A stretch of 42,087 bases of DNA from NCBI GenBank assembly GCA_024655825.1, contig JANLFJ010000028.1:1-42087 (forward strand). The letters run 5' to 3'. Positions within the stretch are counted from its first letter, which is position 1; every line of letters starts with the position of its first letter. The stretch comes from Peptococcaceae bacterium (GTDB taxonomy: Bacteria > Bacillota > Peptococcia > DRI-13 > PHAD01). Below the pieces are notes generated by a model, which was given only the letters and a program-made list of their open reading frames with translations, did no database searches and was not told the origin of the DNA. Of this stretch, positions 1 to 8,139 are shown piece by piece. The position numbers were made by a program, and so were the translations under genes.

Positions 1-66
1 AACCAGGAACCCTTGTCACCATTGGCATGGAAATATTTGTCGCCAAACTCGGGTTATTATTTTTGT

Positions 67-198
67 TTATTCCAAACGCGCCTTCCCTTTTACCAGCAAA
101 TACACGAGCATATTGGTGTGGGTGAAGACAGCCAACAAAAAAGTTAAAAATGGGGTCCAGCGCAAGTTTTCAAATAAACCAGTTTTTATACGCCGCAT
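67..198 (-). CDS. possible tiny single-pass membrane protein (43 aa), doubtful
   Basis: This is a 43-residue ATG-started reading frame just downstream of the ComM-type gene. It has a short basic N-terminus (MRRIKTG), a hydrophobic stretch around residues 14-36 that could span a membrane, and a basic tail ending KARLE. I see no convincing ribosome binding site before the ATG, unlike nearly all neighbouring genes, and I do not recognise a family. The 222 bases from the window edge to the end of the ComM-type gene hold nothing else I can support. A second minus-strand frame runs open off the window edge but has no good start. The ORF may be chance. Confidence 0.2.
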   Translation of the reverse strand: MRRIKTGLFENLRWTPFLTFLLAVFTHTNMLVYLLVKGKARLE

Positions 199-222
199 CA
201 AAAAATGCCAATCGACAACACA

Positions 223-1752
223 TCAGACCACTACCCGGTCAAAGCTGCGGTACCGGACAGCTTCGGCCACGTGTTCGGCCGTTATTTCCTCGTTTCCTTC
301 CAGGTCAGCGATGGTACGGGCAATCTTAAGTATCCGGTCATGAGCCCGTGCACTCAAACCAAGACTCTGAAAAGCGCCCTGCAAAAGCTTTCTGGCTTCT
401 CCGCGAACAGCGCAGTACTTCCTAATATCTTTCGCTTTCATAAAAGCATTGCAGGTGATGCCGCTGCCGTCAAACCGTTCCAGCTGCCTTTGTCTGGCCC
501 TGACCACCCTTTCCCTGATCAGGACCGAGGATTCTTCGGGTCGATCACTGTTCAGTTCCTGGAAGGCCACGCGCGGTATTTCCAGGTGGATATCGATCCT
601 GTCCAGCAAAGGACCGGAGAGCTTGCTCCGGTACTTGTTAACCTGGTAAGGCGTGCAGGTGCACTCCTTGGTAGGGTCACCGAAATACCCGCAGTAACAG
701 GGATTGGCCGCCCCGACCAGCTGGAACCTGGCTGGATAGGTCATGGCCGACGTAACCCGGGAAATGGTTACAACCCGGTCTTCCATGGGCTGGCGCAGCG
801 ATTCCAGGACTTCCCGGCGGTATTCGGGAAGCTCGTCTAAAAAGAGAACTCCATGCGTGGAAAGAGTGATCTCTCCCGGCCTGGGAATCTGCCCCCCGCC
901 TATTAAACTGGCCAGTGAGGAGCTGTGATGTGGGGAACGAAAAGGCCGCGCCGTGACAAGAGGCATTTCTTTGGTGAGCAGCCCGGCTATGCTGTAAATT
1001 TTGCTCACCTCCAGAGCTTCTTCAATGGTAAGCGGCGGTAAAATCGAGGGCAGGCACCTGGCCAGCATGCTTTTGCCGGAACCCGGCGCCCCGATCAGCA
1101 AGATGTTATGACCGCCGGCAGCGGCCACTTCCAGGGCCCTTTTGGCCATATTCTGACCTTTTACCTCGCTGAAATCCGGACCGGCAGAAGGCAAATTCTG
1201 CAGGTAGTCTGACAAGCTTATTTTTTCCAGGGGCTTGTAACTGCCTTCGCCCTCCAAAAAGTCCTTCACTTCGGCAAGGGTTGCAAAAACATATGTATCC
1301 AAAGGCGTTAATGCGGCTTCCCCGCTGTTGTTCACCGGAATAACAAACGCTTTATTCGACTGTTCCGCCAAGTACAGGGCCATGGGCAGTATTCCCGCGA
1401 CAGGGCGCAGCCTGCCGCCCAAAGAAAGTTCTCCCACCAAGACATGCTTTTCAAGAGACACAGCCTTCAACTGCCGGGTCGCGGCGAGGATGCCCACGGC
1501 AATAGGCAAGTCAAAGCCCGGCCCCTCCTTTTTAATATCGGCTGGCGCAAGGTTGACGATGATCCTGCGCGGCGGGAATTCAAAACCGGAATTCTTTATA
1601 GCGGTCCTGACCCTTTCTTTGCTTTCTCTCACCGTGGTATCAGGCAAACCTACAATTTCCAGGCACGGAAGGCCTGCCGAAACATCCACTTCCACTTCGA
1701 TCAAATGCGGGTCCATTCCCACCGTAGTGCAACTGTACACCCTGGCCAGCAC
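223..1752 (-). CDS. comM: YifB/ComM family Mg-chelatase-like AAA+ ATPase
   Basis: This is a 509-residue YifB/ComM-type ATPase. In naturally competent bacteria ComM is a hexameric helicase that promotes branch migration during recombination of incoming DNA; in Bacillota the role is less established. The N-terminal third is the ChlI/Lon-like domain (VGLPDTTVRESKERV). The AAA+ core has Walker A GAPGSGKSML, Walker B VLFLDELPEY and an SPHHS motif, and the C-terminal third is the Mg_chelatase_C helical domain. I chose the GTG at 1752, eight bases after GGGAG, because the protein then begins LARVYS as in homologues. An ATG at 1782 in the same frame adds ten residues without a good ribosome binding site. 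It lies downstream of the amidase/yraN group, in the position next to dprA seen in many Bacillota, but dprA is not inside the window. Confidence 0.93.
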   Translation of the reverse strand: MLARVYSCTTVGMDPHLIEVEVDVSAGLPCLEIVGLPDTTVRESKERVRTAIKNSGFEFPPRRIIVNLAPADIKKEGPGFDLPIAVGILAATRQLKAVSLEKHVLVGELSLGGRLRPVAGILPMALYLAEQSNKAFVIPVNNSGEAALTPLDTYVFATLAEVKDFLEGEGSYKPLEKISLSDYLQNLPSAGPDFSEVKGQNMAKRALEVAAAGGHNILLIGAPGSGKSMLARCLPSILPPLTIEEALEVSKIYSIAGLLTKEMPLVTARPFRSPHHSSSLASLIGGGQIPRPGEITLSTHGVLFLDELPEYRREVLESLRQPMEDRVVTISRVTSAMTYPARFQLVGAANPCYCGYFGDPTKECTCTPYQVNKYRSKLSGPLLDRIDIHLEIPRVAFQELNSDRPEESSVLIRERVVRARQRQLERFDGSGITCNAFMKAKDIRKYCAVRGEARKLLQGAFQSLGLSARAHDRILKIARTIADLEGNEEITAEHVAEAVRYRSFDRVVV

Positions 1753-1782
1753 GCCCATCACTCCCGTGACATTATACAACAT

Positions 1783-1839
1783 ATTTTGCTATTACTACAT
1801 AATATTGCATATATCTACATGATATGCAATACATTTCCA
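1783..1839 (-). promoter_or_regulatory. palindrome-rich intergenic site, candidate operator/promoter of comM
   Basis: The gap between the amidase stop and the ComM-type gene is AT-rich and dominated by inverted repeats. TATTGCATAT at 1803-1812 is matched perfectly by ATATGCAATA at 1822-1831. Inside it lies ATATC/GATAT, and next to it TATTA/TAATA around 1791-1805. On the minus strand TTGCAT and TATTAT stand 19 bases apart, a weak -35/-10 pair overlapping the palindrome. This layout suits a dimeric repressor or activator controlling comM. There is no U-tract, so it is not a typical terminator. Binding is inferred. Confidence 0.4.
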
Positions 1840-3162
1840 CTAGGGCGTCTGTTTATCATATGCCAGCAGTTCTTCCAATTTTACAGCCCAGGCCAGCAGC
1901 ATTTCATCGGCCATAAACCGGGCGCTGAACTGCAACCCCAAAGGAAGTCCTTTTTTACCCCTGCCGGCCGGAAGGGTCACGGTCGGCAGGCCGGCATGGG
2001 TCCAGGGAAGATTCATAATTGGGTTGCCCGTCGACTCTATTCCTGCGGGAGCCTCGCCGGTAGACGGAGGCGACACCCAGAGGTCAAGCCCATTTTCATC
2101 CATTAAACCTTCCAGTTCTGTCCTCAGAAGCCCTCTTGACTTTTTCCCCTCTTCTACTTCTTCGGCGCTCACCTCTTTCCCTTCCCTGATTAAATCAGCC
2201 GTGCGCTCCCGGTACAGCCCTTCGTATTCCGCAAACAGTTTTTCATGCTCCCTGGCCATTTCGGCGGCCCCGAGCCGGTTATGGCGCCTGTTGATCTCTT
2301 CAATGTTTTCCAATGCCGGGATGCGTTTGACCGTGCAGCCGGCTTCCACCAGCCGGAGCAGGTATTCCTCGAAGGCGGCCAGCGTGCCGGCAGGGGCCTG
2401 TTTTAGGTATGGGCCTTCAGGCACTCCCAGCACCGGCAGCGTCATGTTAGCTGCCGCCCTGTCCTGTTCCCAATCCCGGCAAACGACTGCGGCCGCTAAC
2501 AACATACCGGCTGCATCACGTGTAAACAACCCCACATGGTCCAGGGAACGCGAGTAATAAAGCAGCCCCTCGGTCGAAATCCGGTCATAGCTTGGCTTGT
2601 AGCCGGTTATCCCGCAAAACGCCGCCGGCCTGATCACCGAGCCCACAGTCTGGGTGCCTACGGCCAGCGGGCAAAAACCGGCGGCCACAGCCGCGGCCGA
2701 ACCGCTGCTTGAACCGCCCGGTGTATGAGCGAGGTTGTGAGGGTTTCGCGTCGGCCCCGGGGCAAAATACGCAAATTCCGTGGTAACCGTTTTCCCCAGG
2801 ATAAGAGCTCCGGCCTCGCGCAGCCGGGTAACGCACCTGGCCTGCGCCCCGTCGAACAGGTGCGCGGGAAGCTTGGACCCCGCCCTGGTGGGGAATCCAT
2901 CAACCCTGAATATGTCTTTTATTCCAACCAGCACCCCGAATAACGGCGGCCGGTTCCCTGTAAGAGGGTATTTTTTCTCCAGTTCTGCGGCTTCCCAGAG
3001 CAGGCGTTCCCTCCTTCCCGTCTCAGGAACAAGCGCCTGTATCCGTGAATCCCTTTCGTCAATCCGGTCGCAAATGGAGTTTATATAGTCCTGCAAATCG
3101 ATCTTCCCGCTCCGCAGGGCTGTTGTTACCTCCAAAAGCGTTTCAGGGTAATCCTTCATCAT
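1840..3162 (-). CDS. amidase signature family hydrolase (GatA-like)
   Basis: This 440-residue amidase-signature enzyme hydrolyses a carboxamide bond through a Ser-cisSer-Lys triad. The triad is visible: Lys82 in GVLVGIKDIF, the cis-Ser in the glycine/serine loop PGGSSSGSAAA near residues 148-157, and the nucleophile Ser175 in QTVGSVIRPA. The protein is shorter than a housekeeping GatA (about 480-490 residues) and no gatB or gatC lies beside it, so a stand-alone amidase acting on small amides is more likely than Glu-tRNA amidotransferase. The substrate cannot be told from sequence. A GGAGGTGG ribosome binding site precedes two adjacent ATGs at 3162 and 3159; either could be the start. It follows the glycosidase-domain gene by 27 bases and is probably cotranscribed with it. 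Confidence 0.88.
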   Translation of the reverse strand: MMKDYPETLLEVTTALRSGKIDLQDYINSICDRIDERDSRIQALVPETGRRERLLWEAAELEKKYPLTGNRPPLFGVLVGIKDIFRVDGFPTRAGSKLPAHLFDGAQARCVTRLREAGALILGKTVTTEFAYFAPGPTRNPHNLAHTPGGSSSGSAAAVAAGFCPLAVGTQTVGSVIRPAAFCGITGYKPSYDRISTEGLLYYSRSLDHVGLFTRDAAGMLLAAAVVCRDWEQDRAAANMTLPVLGVPEGPYLKQAPAGTLAAFEEYLLRLVEAGCTVKRIPALENIEEINRRHNRLGAAEMAREHEKLFAEYEGLYRERTADLIREGKEVSAEEVEEGKKSRGLLRTELEGLMDENGLDLWVSPPSTGEAPAGIESTGNPIMNLPWTHAGLPTVTLPAGRGKKGLPLGLQFSARFMADEMLLAWAVKLEELLAYDKQTP

Positions 3163-3189
3163 TCCACCTCCATGTTTAATCACCCTACA

Positions 3190-4236
3190 TCAGGGCATAA
3201 TCACAATATTTGTCACCACCGGGCGCGGTTTTCCATCCGAAGGCCGGTTCAGTATTTTGCCGTCGTAAACAAAAGTGCTCGACCCGCCGCCGTCCAGGTT
3301 GTACCCCTCCTTAACGCCAAGCTCCACCAGCTTATCTAGTAGCCTTTCCAGGGTCACGCCGCTGCTCCAGTCTGACTGGCGCCCGTCCACGACAATAAAA
3401 ATGATGTCCCCGTTGGCGTATTCGCCGATAATCGTGCGCGGGTGTTTGGTTTCTTTCCATTCCTGGTCTACGGGACGGGCAAGCCCGCCCTTGATCAAAA
3501 CGGGAACAAAACTCACGCCCTGCCAGGGGTCAAGCGCCATTAACCCGTTTAATTCATAAAAAATCCCGCCGATGAATTTTCCCTGCCTGTTGATCCCGGC
3601 AAAAAAGAGGTTTTCGGGATAAGGATTAAAAGGGCCCAGCAGTTTCCCGTCAATCATGACGTTACCCATCGGCACCGCGTAAGGCTTCCCATCCCTCATT
3701 TCGGTATAAAAACCGCCACCGTTAATCCCCAGGATAGCTCCCGTGCGCTGCACCGCTTCGAGGGTCGTTTCCTTTTCGCCCGGGGTATCCTTGGCCAGCA
3801 CCACCTTGAACGCACTGGGATCGTATAGTTTAACCTTGGCGATATAGCCCCGGTATCCCATCTCATCCAGTTTAAAGACCTTTACTTCCACCCTGCTGGA
3901 TTTATATATTTTAACAGGGGGACCGAGCATGGCCAGGATGCGTTCTTCATAAATATTGTCCGACAGTTCCCTTTGAGTGGATACCTGCTCACTCAGCTGC
4001 CCAAGGGTGGACTGCTGTTCCCGGAAACGGGATTCCTGCTCCTGTGCCGTTTCGGCAATAAGCCCAATTTTCTCCAGCGCCGTTTCAAAACCGGCGGCGA
4101 TTGATTCCACCGCCTGGCCTGTCTTCTCAAGCGGGAGCAGCATATTGTTGGTATCAGATGCAAAACCGTATATTGAAAAAGCCAGGCCTAAAAACGGGGC
4201 AAGAACAAAGAGCATCAATACATTAACAAACCTCAT
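3190..4236 (-). CDS. membrane-anchored phosphodiester glycosidase (NAGPA/DUF2233 domain) protein
   Basis: This 348-residue protein has an N-terminal hydrophobic segment (about residues 4-26) that should anchor or export it. A glutamine/glutamate-rich probable coiled coil covers about 45-95, and a C-terminal NAGPA-type domain covers about 130-348. That fold, shared with human uncovering enzyme, hydrolyses phosphodiester-linked sugars. The family signatures ILGINGGGFYTE and YNLDGGGSSTFVYDG near the end are present, as is the terminal VVTNIVIMP. In bacteria such proteins are often called exopolysaccharide-related, but their substrates are mostly unknown. The ATG overlaps the stop of the upstream coiled-coil gene by one base (TGATG) and sits after AAGGAGG, so the two are translationally coupled. 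Confidence 0.85.
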   Translation of the reverse strand: MRFVNVLMLFVLAPFLGLAFSIYGFASDTNNMLLPLEKTGQAVESIAAGFETALEKIGLIAETAQEQESRFREQQSTLGQLSEQVSTQRELSDNIYEERILAMLGPPVKIYKSSRVEVKVFKLDEMGYRGYIAKVKLYDPSAFKVVLAKDTPGEKETTLEAVQRTGAILGINGGGFYTEMRDGKPYAVPMGNVMIDGKLLGPFNPYPENLFFAGINRQGKFIGGIFYELNGLMALDPWQGVSFVPVLIKGGLARPVDQEWKETKHPRTIIGEYANGDIIFIVVDGRQSDWSSGVTLERLLDKLVELGVKEGYNLDGGGSSTFVYDGKILNRPSDGKPRPVVTNIVIMP

Positions 4237-4631
4237 CAGGGGGCCTCCTTTAGGATTTTGAGGCTTTTCTCCAGTTCCTGCATCTGCAAATCAAGCTGTT
4301 CTATCCTGGCGTTCAGTTCCTGCTGCAGGCTTCCGGTGCTGGAAATAGTCTGGTCCGCACTGCTCAGCAGCCTTTTCAATTCGTTCATTTCGGAAGAAAG
4401 AGCGCTCAACCGCTCGTTCAATAACTGGACATGCATGGCATTGGTCTGCTGGACCTTTTGCACAACCTGGTCCACATATCTTTTGGCAGCATAATAGCCG
4501 CCGCCCACCAAGCCGCACCAGATGACCACCGCCAAAAAAACAGCCAGCACACTGCCAGCCTTGTTCTTTTTACGGTTTACCACCCGGCTGGATTCGGGCT
4601 GGAAACTGATATTTTCTCTCCGCTCATTCAC
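4236..4631 (-). CDS. single-pass membrane protein with C-terminal coiled coil
   Basis: This is a 131-residue protein with a basic, polar N-terminus, one membrane segment at about residues 25-48 (AGSVLAVFLAVVIWCGLVGG) and a heptad-like charged region from about 55 to the end, probably a coiled coil outside the cell. It starts at a GTG seven bases after GAGGGG. Its stop overlaps the start of the glycosidase-domain gene, whose product also carries an anchor followed by a coiled coil. The simplest inference is that the two proteins interact at the membrane. I recognise no named family. Confidence 0.75.
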   Translation of the reverse strand: MNERRENISFQPESSRVVNRKKNKAGSVLAVFLAVVIWCGLVGGGYYAAKRYVDQVVQKVQQTNAMHVQLLNERLSALSSEMNELKRLLSSADQTISSTGSLQQELNARIEQLDLQMQELEKSLKILKEAP

Positions 4632-4718
4632 TTTCGTTCACCCCTCTTTTTTTTGTTCGCCCGCAATTGTTTTCCATTATTTCAAATTACCTAGCCTACG
4701 CTTTCAATCTATATTTAT

Positions 4719-5075
4719 TTAAAAAGCGTCCCGGAGCAGTTCAATCTCCTTCATTTCGCCCTTCTCGTCAAAAAGTACCCAAACACAATCGAACCTGCAA
4801 GGCCGTTCCCAATCGTTTTTTCTCTGCAAGTAAGCACTGGCCAGTTTTCTCAGCCTTTGCCGCTTAGTCCAATTCACTGTTTCCTGCGGAAGTCCGAACG
4901 CAGTATTACCCCTGCTCCTCACCTCGATAAAAACCAGGTACGCTCCGTCCTCGGCAACAATATCTATTTCTCCCTGGGGGAAGCGGCAGTTTCTTTCCAC
5001 TATCCTGAAGCCTTGCTGTAAAAGGTGTTTTATGGCCAAATCCTCCGCCTTGCGTCCCATTTCCACCTTATCCAC
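4719..5075 (-). CDS. yraN: UPF0102 / YraN family endonuclease-like protein
   Basis: This 118-residue protein is of the usual length for YraN (UPF0102), a restriction-endonuclease-fold family of unsettled function. The core motif is intact: GEIDIVAED followed by LVFIEVRSR, matching the D-x(n)-ExK-type nuclease centre, here with Arg or Ser in the third position region. The start is the GTG at 5075, preceded by GAGG with seven bases of spacing; an internal ATG at 5060 has a ribosome binding site that is too close. In many Bacillota yraN follows rnhB and precedes comM. Here the complex I operon lies between rnhB and yraN. Confidence 0.9.
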   Translation of the reverse strand: MDKVEMGRKAEDLAIKHLLQQGFRIVERNCRFPQGEIDIVAEDGAYLVFIEVRSRGNTAFGLPQETVNWTKRQRLRKLASAYLQRKNDWERPCRFDCVWVLFDEKGEMKEIELLRDAF

Positions 5076-5177
5076 CGTGTTTCCTCACCGGCCTCGTTCT
5101 TGTTTTCTTCTATCATACCACGGCTGCCCAACGCAATGAAGAACACTCATTATTTCCCACAAATTCCCGACCTATGA

Positions 5178-5205
5178 ACAAAAATCGCCGTCAGCCGGCG
5201 ATTTT
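5178..5205 (-). terminator. Rho-independent terminator of the nuo operon
   Basis: A perfect 10-bp stem (AAAATCGCCG at 5181-5190 with CGGCGATTTT at 5196-5205, five-base loop) lies just past the nuoN stop. On the minus strand it ends in a TTTTTG tract, as expected for an intrinsic terminator closing the complex I operon. Confidence 0.85.
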
Positions 5206-5224
5206 CATAATTAATTTTAATTAT

Positions 5225-6652
5225 TTAAGGCAGGAATGTTTTGGCCACAGTTACAGCCACATCAGTCAGCGGGTCCGGGTAGACCCCGATAAAAATCGTT
5301 ATGAGCACAGCCGCAACCATCACTATTCTTGCCGCTAAAGGCACCGGTATCGGCTGGTCTTCCTTGGGATCAAAATAATACATGACCTTGGCCACCATCA
5401 GGTAATAATAAACCGAGACCATGCTCATCCCCAGCGCCACAATGACCAGCCAGAGGTACCCCTGCTCCATGGCCGCAGTAAATAGGTAGAATTTGCCATA
5501 AAAACCAGCCAGGGGCGGGATGCCGGCTAGGGAAAGAAGGCAAATCAGCATCGTAGCCGCCATCAGGGGCGAGCGTTTCCACAGGCCCGCATAGTCCTCT
5601 ATCTCGTCGCTCTCCAGCGCTTCACCCATCACGGTAATCACCGCAAATGCGCCCAGGTTGCAGAAAACGTAGAGCATCGCATAGAAAATGGCCGATTCAA
5701 GGCCCGCCCGGGTATAGGCGACCAGTCCCAGCAAAATGTAGCCGGCTTGGGCAATCCCTGAATAGGCCATCAGCCTCTTGATGTTGGTCTGGGGAATAGC
5801 CACGTAATTGCCGAGCAGGATGCTCAGGGCAGCAATCACCACGACAACCGGCATCCAGACCTGCGTATCCGTAAAAACGCGCATAAATAGGCGCAGCAGT
5901 ACGGCAAATCCTGCTCCCTTGGAGGCAACGGAAAGAAAGGCGGTGATCGTGGTCGGGGCCCCGTCGTACACATCGGGAGTCCACATGTGGAAAGGAACAG
6001 CCGATACTTTAAAAGCAAAACCGGCCAGGATGAAAACCAGTCCCATCAACATGAGCGGTTCAAGGACGTGCTTTGTTTTGACATACAGAGCAATATCCGT
6101 AAACAGCGTTGAGCCGGATAATCCGAAAACCAGGGTCAACCCGTAAAGAAGCAGCGCCGACGAAAGCGCGCTAAGCAAAATATATTTGACCGCGGCCTCC
6201 GGGGCCTTGCGCAAAAATGTGCCAAACCCTACCAGGGCAATAAACGAAATCGTCATCAGTTCCAGGGAAGTATAAAGGGTGATCAGGTCACCGGCGGAAA
6301 CGAGAAGCATCATTCCCAGGACGGCGAAGAGCAAAACGGAATTATATTCGCTTGTGCTGTCAGGCATGAATTTTCCGGTGTATCCCGGGGAAATCAGGCT
6401 GACCATAATGGCTGAAATAACAACCAATATTTTAAAATACGTGGCAAACCCGTCCACAACATACATGCCGTCCAGCAGGGAATCATTTACTCCCAGCATA
6501 CCAACGAGGACAGCCAGGACCGCCGCAAGGCCAAGGACTGACGCATAATTCAGGGCGATCCTGCGCTCACGCGGGACCAAAATCGATAACACCAGCACAC
6601 CGAAAGCCAGGGCAGTGGTCAACAGTTCGGGATAAACCAGGCGAAACTCCAT
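5225..6652 (-). CDS. nuoN: complex I subunit N, antiporter-like membrane subunit
   Basis: This 475-residue membrane protein is one of three Mrp-antiporter-like ion-pumping subunits of complex I. About 13-14 hydrophobic segments fill the chain. The conserved glutamate appears in LYTSLELMTIS and the conserved lysine/histidine channel region in AGFAFKVSAVPFHMWTPDVYDGAPT. It ends the operon and is followed by a strong terminator. Its start overlaps the nuoM stop by one base and follows GGGGGTGG. Length and motifs are typical. Confidence 0.96.
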   Translation of the reverse strand: MEFRLVYPELLTTALAFGVLVLSILVPRERRIALNYASVLGLAAVLAVLVGMLGVNDSLLDGMYVVDGFATYFKILVVISAIMVSLISPGYTGKFMPDSTSEYNSVLLFAVLGMMLLVSAGDLITLYTSLELMTISFIALVGFGTFLRKAPEAAVKYILLSALSSALLLYGLTLVFGLSGSTLFTDIALYVKTKHVLEPLMLMGLVFILAGFAFKVSAVPFHMWTPDVYDGAPTTITAFLSVASKGAGFAVLLRLFMRVFTDTQVWMPVVVVIAALSILLGNYVAIPQTNIKRLMAYSGIAQAGYILLGLVAYTRAGLESAIFYAMLYVFCNLGAFAVITVMGEALESDEIEDYAGLWKRSPLMAATMLICLLSLAGIPPLAGFYGKFYLFTAAMEQGYLWLVIVALGMSMVSVYYYLMVAKVMYYFDPKEDQPIPVPLAARIVMVAAVLITIFIGVYPDPLTDVAVTVAKTFLP

Positions 6653-8139
6653 CAGAAACCACCCCCTATGCTTATTTGACCCAGATAAGTTCGCACGAAA
6701 GGATCAACTCCGTTATTAATGACATCCACCAGCAGCGAGGGGAAAAACCCGAAGAAAATGAGGACTCCGCACAGGACAACAATGGGAACCATCTGGGCGC
6801 CCTGGGCGTCGGTCATCTTTTCCCACTTAGGATTGGGCGGCCCGAAGAAAACCTTTTGAACAACCCTCAGCACATACACCGCAGTGATGACAATCCCGGA
6901 AATGGCCAGGATGGACGAGACCTGGTACACCCTGAAGCTTCCCACAAAAATCAAGAACTCGGCCACGAAGTTGTTCAGTCCCGGCAGCCCCAAAGAGGCG
7001 AGCCCCGCGATGACAAATCCTGTCGCCACTCGCGGCATCTGCGCGGCCAGGCCTCCAAATTCCGCGATCACCCTGGTGTGTGCCTTATCGTAAATGATTC
7101 CTACCAGGGCAAAGAAAAGCGCCGTCATAATGCCGTGAGCGAACATCTGGGCCACGGCCCCGTTGATGCTGATGGTGTTAAGGGCGGCAATCCCCAGCAG
7201 GACATAGCCCATATGGCTAACGCTGGAATAGCCGACCACGAATTTCAGGTCTTTCTGGTGCATGGCCACCATGGCCCCGTACACCACATTAACGATGCAC
7301 AGCGTGGCTATAAGCGGCGACCAGAATACCGCTCCTTCGGGGAACATAAAAATCCCCGCTCTTACCAGGCCGTAAGCTCCCAGCTTCATAAGGACACCGG
7401 CATGAAGCATGCTTACCGCTGTCGGCGCCGCCACGTGTCCATCAGGCGACCAGGTGTGCAGCGGCCACATGGGGACCAGGAAACCGAAACCGATCATCAT
7501 GAAAAAGAACGCAAATTTCTGGAACGAAGGATCGTAAGCAACAGCAGTCAAAGCCTGAATATCGAAAGTTCCCAACCCGCTTTCGAGATAAACGGCGATA
7601 ACGCCGATCAGGGCAAAAGCGCTCCCCACCAAAAGATAAAGCGTCAGCTTCATTGCCGCGTATTCCTTGCGGGTGCTGCCCCAGACACCTATCAGCAAGT
7701 ACATGGGAATGACGGCCAATTCGTAAAAGAGGTAGAAGAAAAAGAGATCGCGGGAACAAAACACGCCAAAAACACCGGTCACCAGGGTCAAAAGCCAGAT
7801 GAAAAATTCTTTGACCCTTAATTCCATGCCCCAGGAAGCAAAAACACCAGTGAAAATCACAATGGCCGTCAACAGGACCAGGGGAAGGCTGATGCCGTCA
7901 ACCCCCAAGGAATAACTGATGCCGAACCGGTCAATCCAGGGTATATCTTCTACAAACTGCAGCCCGCCCTTTACCTTGTCGTAGGTCGCGTACCCGTATA
8001 CGGAAAGGGCCAGGGATACTCCCGTGCAGGCGGCGGCTACCTTCTTGATTGTCCCCGCTTTTTCAGCGGGAATTAACAAAATGGTCAGCACCCCAAGCAG
8101 GGGAGACAGGATAATAAGGGAAAGTACTGGCAGGCTCAT
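6652..8139 (-). CDS. nuoM: complex I subunit M, antiporter-like membrane subunit
   Basis: This 495-residue subunit is of normal length for NuoM and carries about 14 predicted membrane segments. The key glutamate is in LFFFYLFYELAVIPMYLLIG and the conserved channel stretch is MWPLHTWSPDGHVAAPTA. The GGAGGTG ribosome binding site lies inside the end of nuoL, and the ATG overlaps the nuoL stop by four bases, so translation is coupled. It works with NuoL and NuoN in moving protons or sodium ions; the ion used is not evident from sequence. Confidence 0.96.
   Translation of the reverse strand: MSLPVLSLIILSPLLGVLTILLIPAEKAGTIKKVAAACTGVSLALSVYGYATYDKVKGGLQFVEDIPWIDRFGISYSLGVDGISLPLVLLTAIVIFTGVFASWGMELRVKEFFIWLLTLVTGVFGVFCSRDLFFFYLFYELAVIPMYLLIGVWGSTRKEYAAMKLTLYLLVGSAFALIGVIAVYLESGLGTFDIQALTAVAYDPSFQKFAFFFMMIGFGFLVPMWPLHTWSPDGHVAAPTAVSMLHAGVLMKLGAYGLVRAGIFMFPEGAVFWSPLIATLCIVNVVYGAMVAMHQKDLKFVVGYSSVSHMGYVLLGIAALNTISINGAVAQMFAHGIMTALFFALVGIIYDKAHTRVIAEFGGLAAQMPRVATGFVIAGLASLGLPGLNNFVAEFLIFVGSFRVYQVSSILAISGIVITAVYVLRVVQKVFFGPPNPKWEKMTDAQGAQMVPIVVLCGVLIFFGFFPSLLVDVINNGVDPFVRTYLGQISIGGGF

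Noticed and set aside
1840-3162. Amidase as GatA of the Glu-tRNA(Gln) amidotransferase
   Set aside because: Shorter than GatA, with no gatB or gatC beside it; a stand-alone amidase is the safer call.
6676-7821. A 381-codon open frame on the plus strand inside nuoM
   Set aside because: It is antisense to a well-conserved nuoM, rich in His/Gln/Arg/Pro, and has no family resemblance; a GC-driven shadow.
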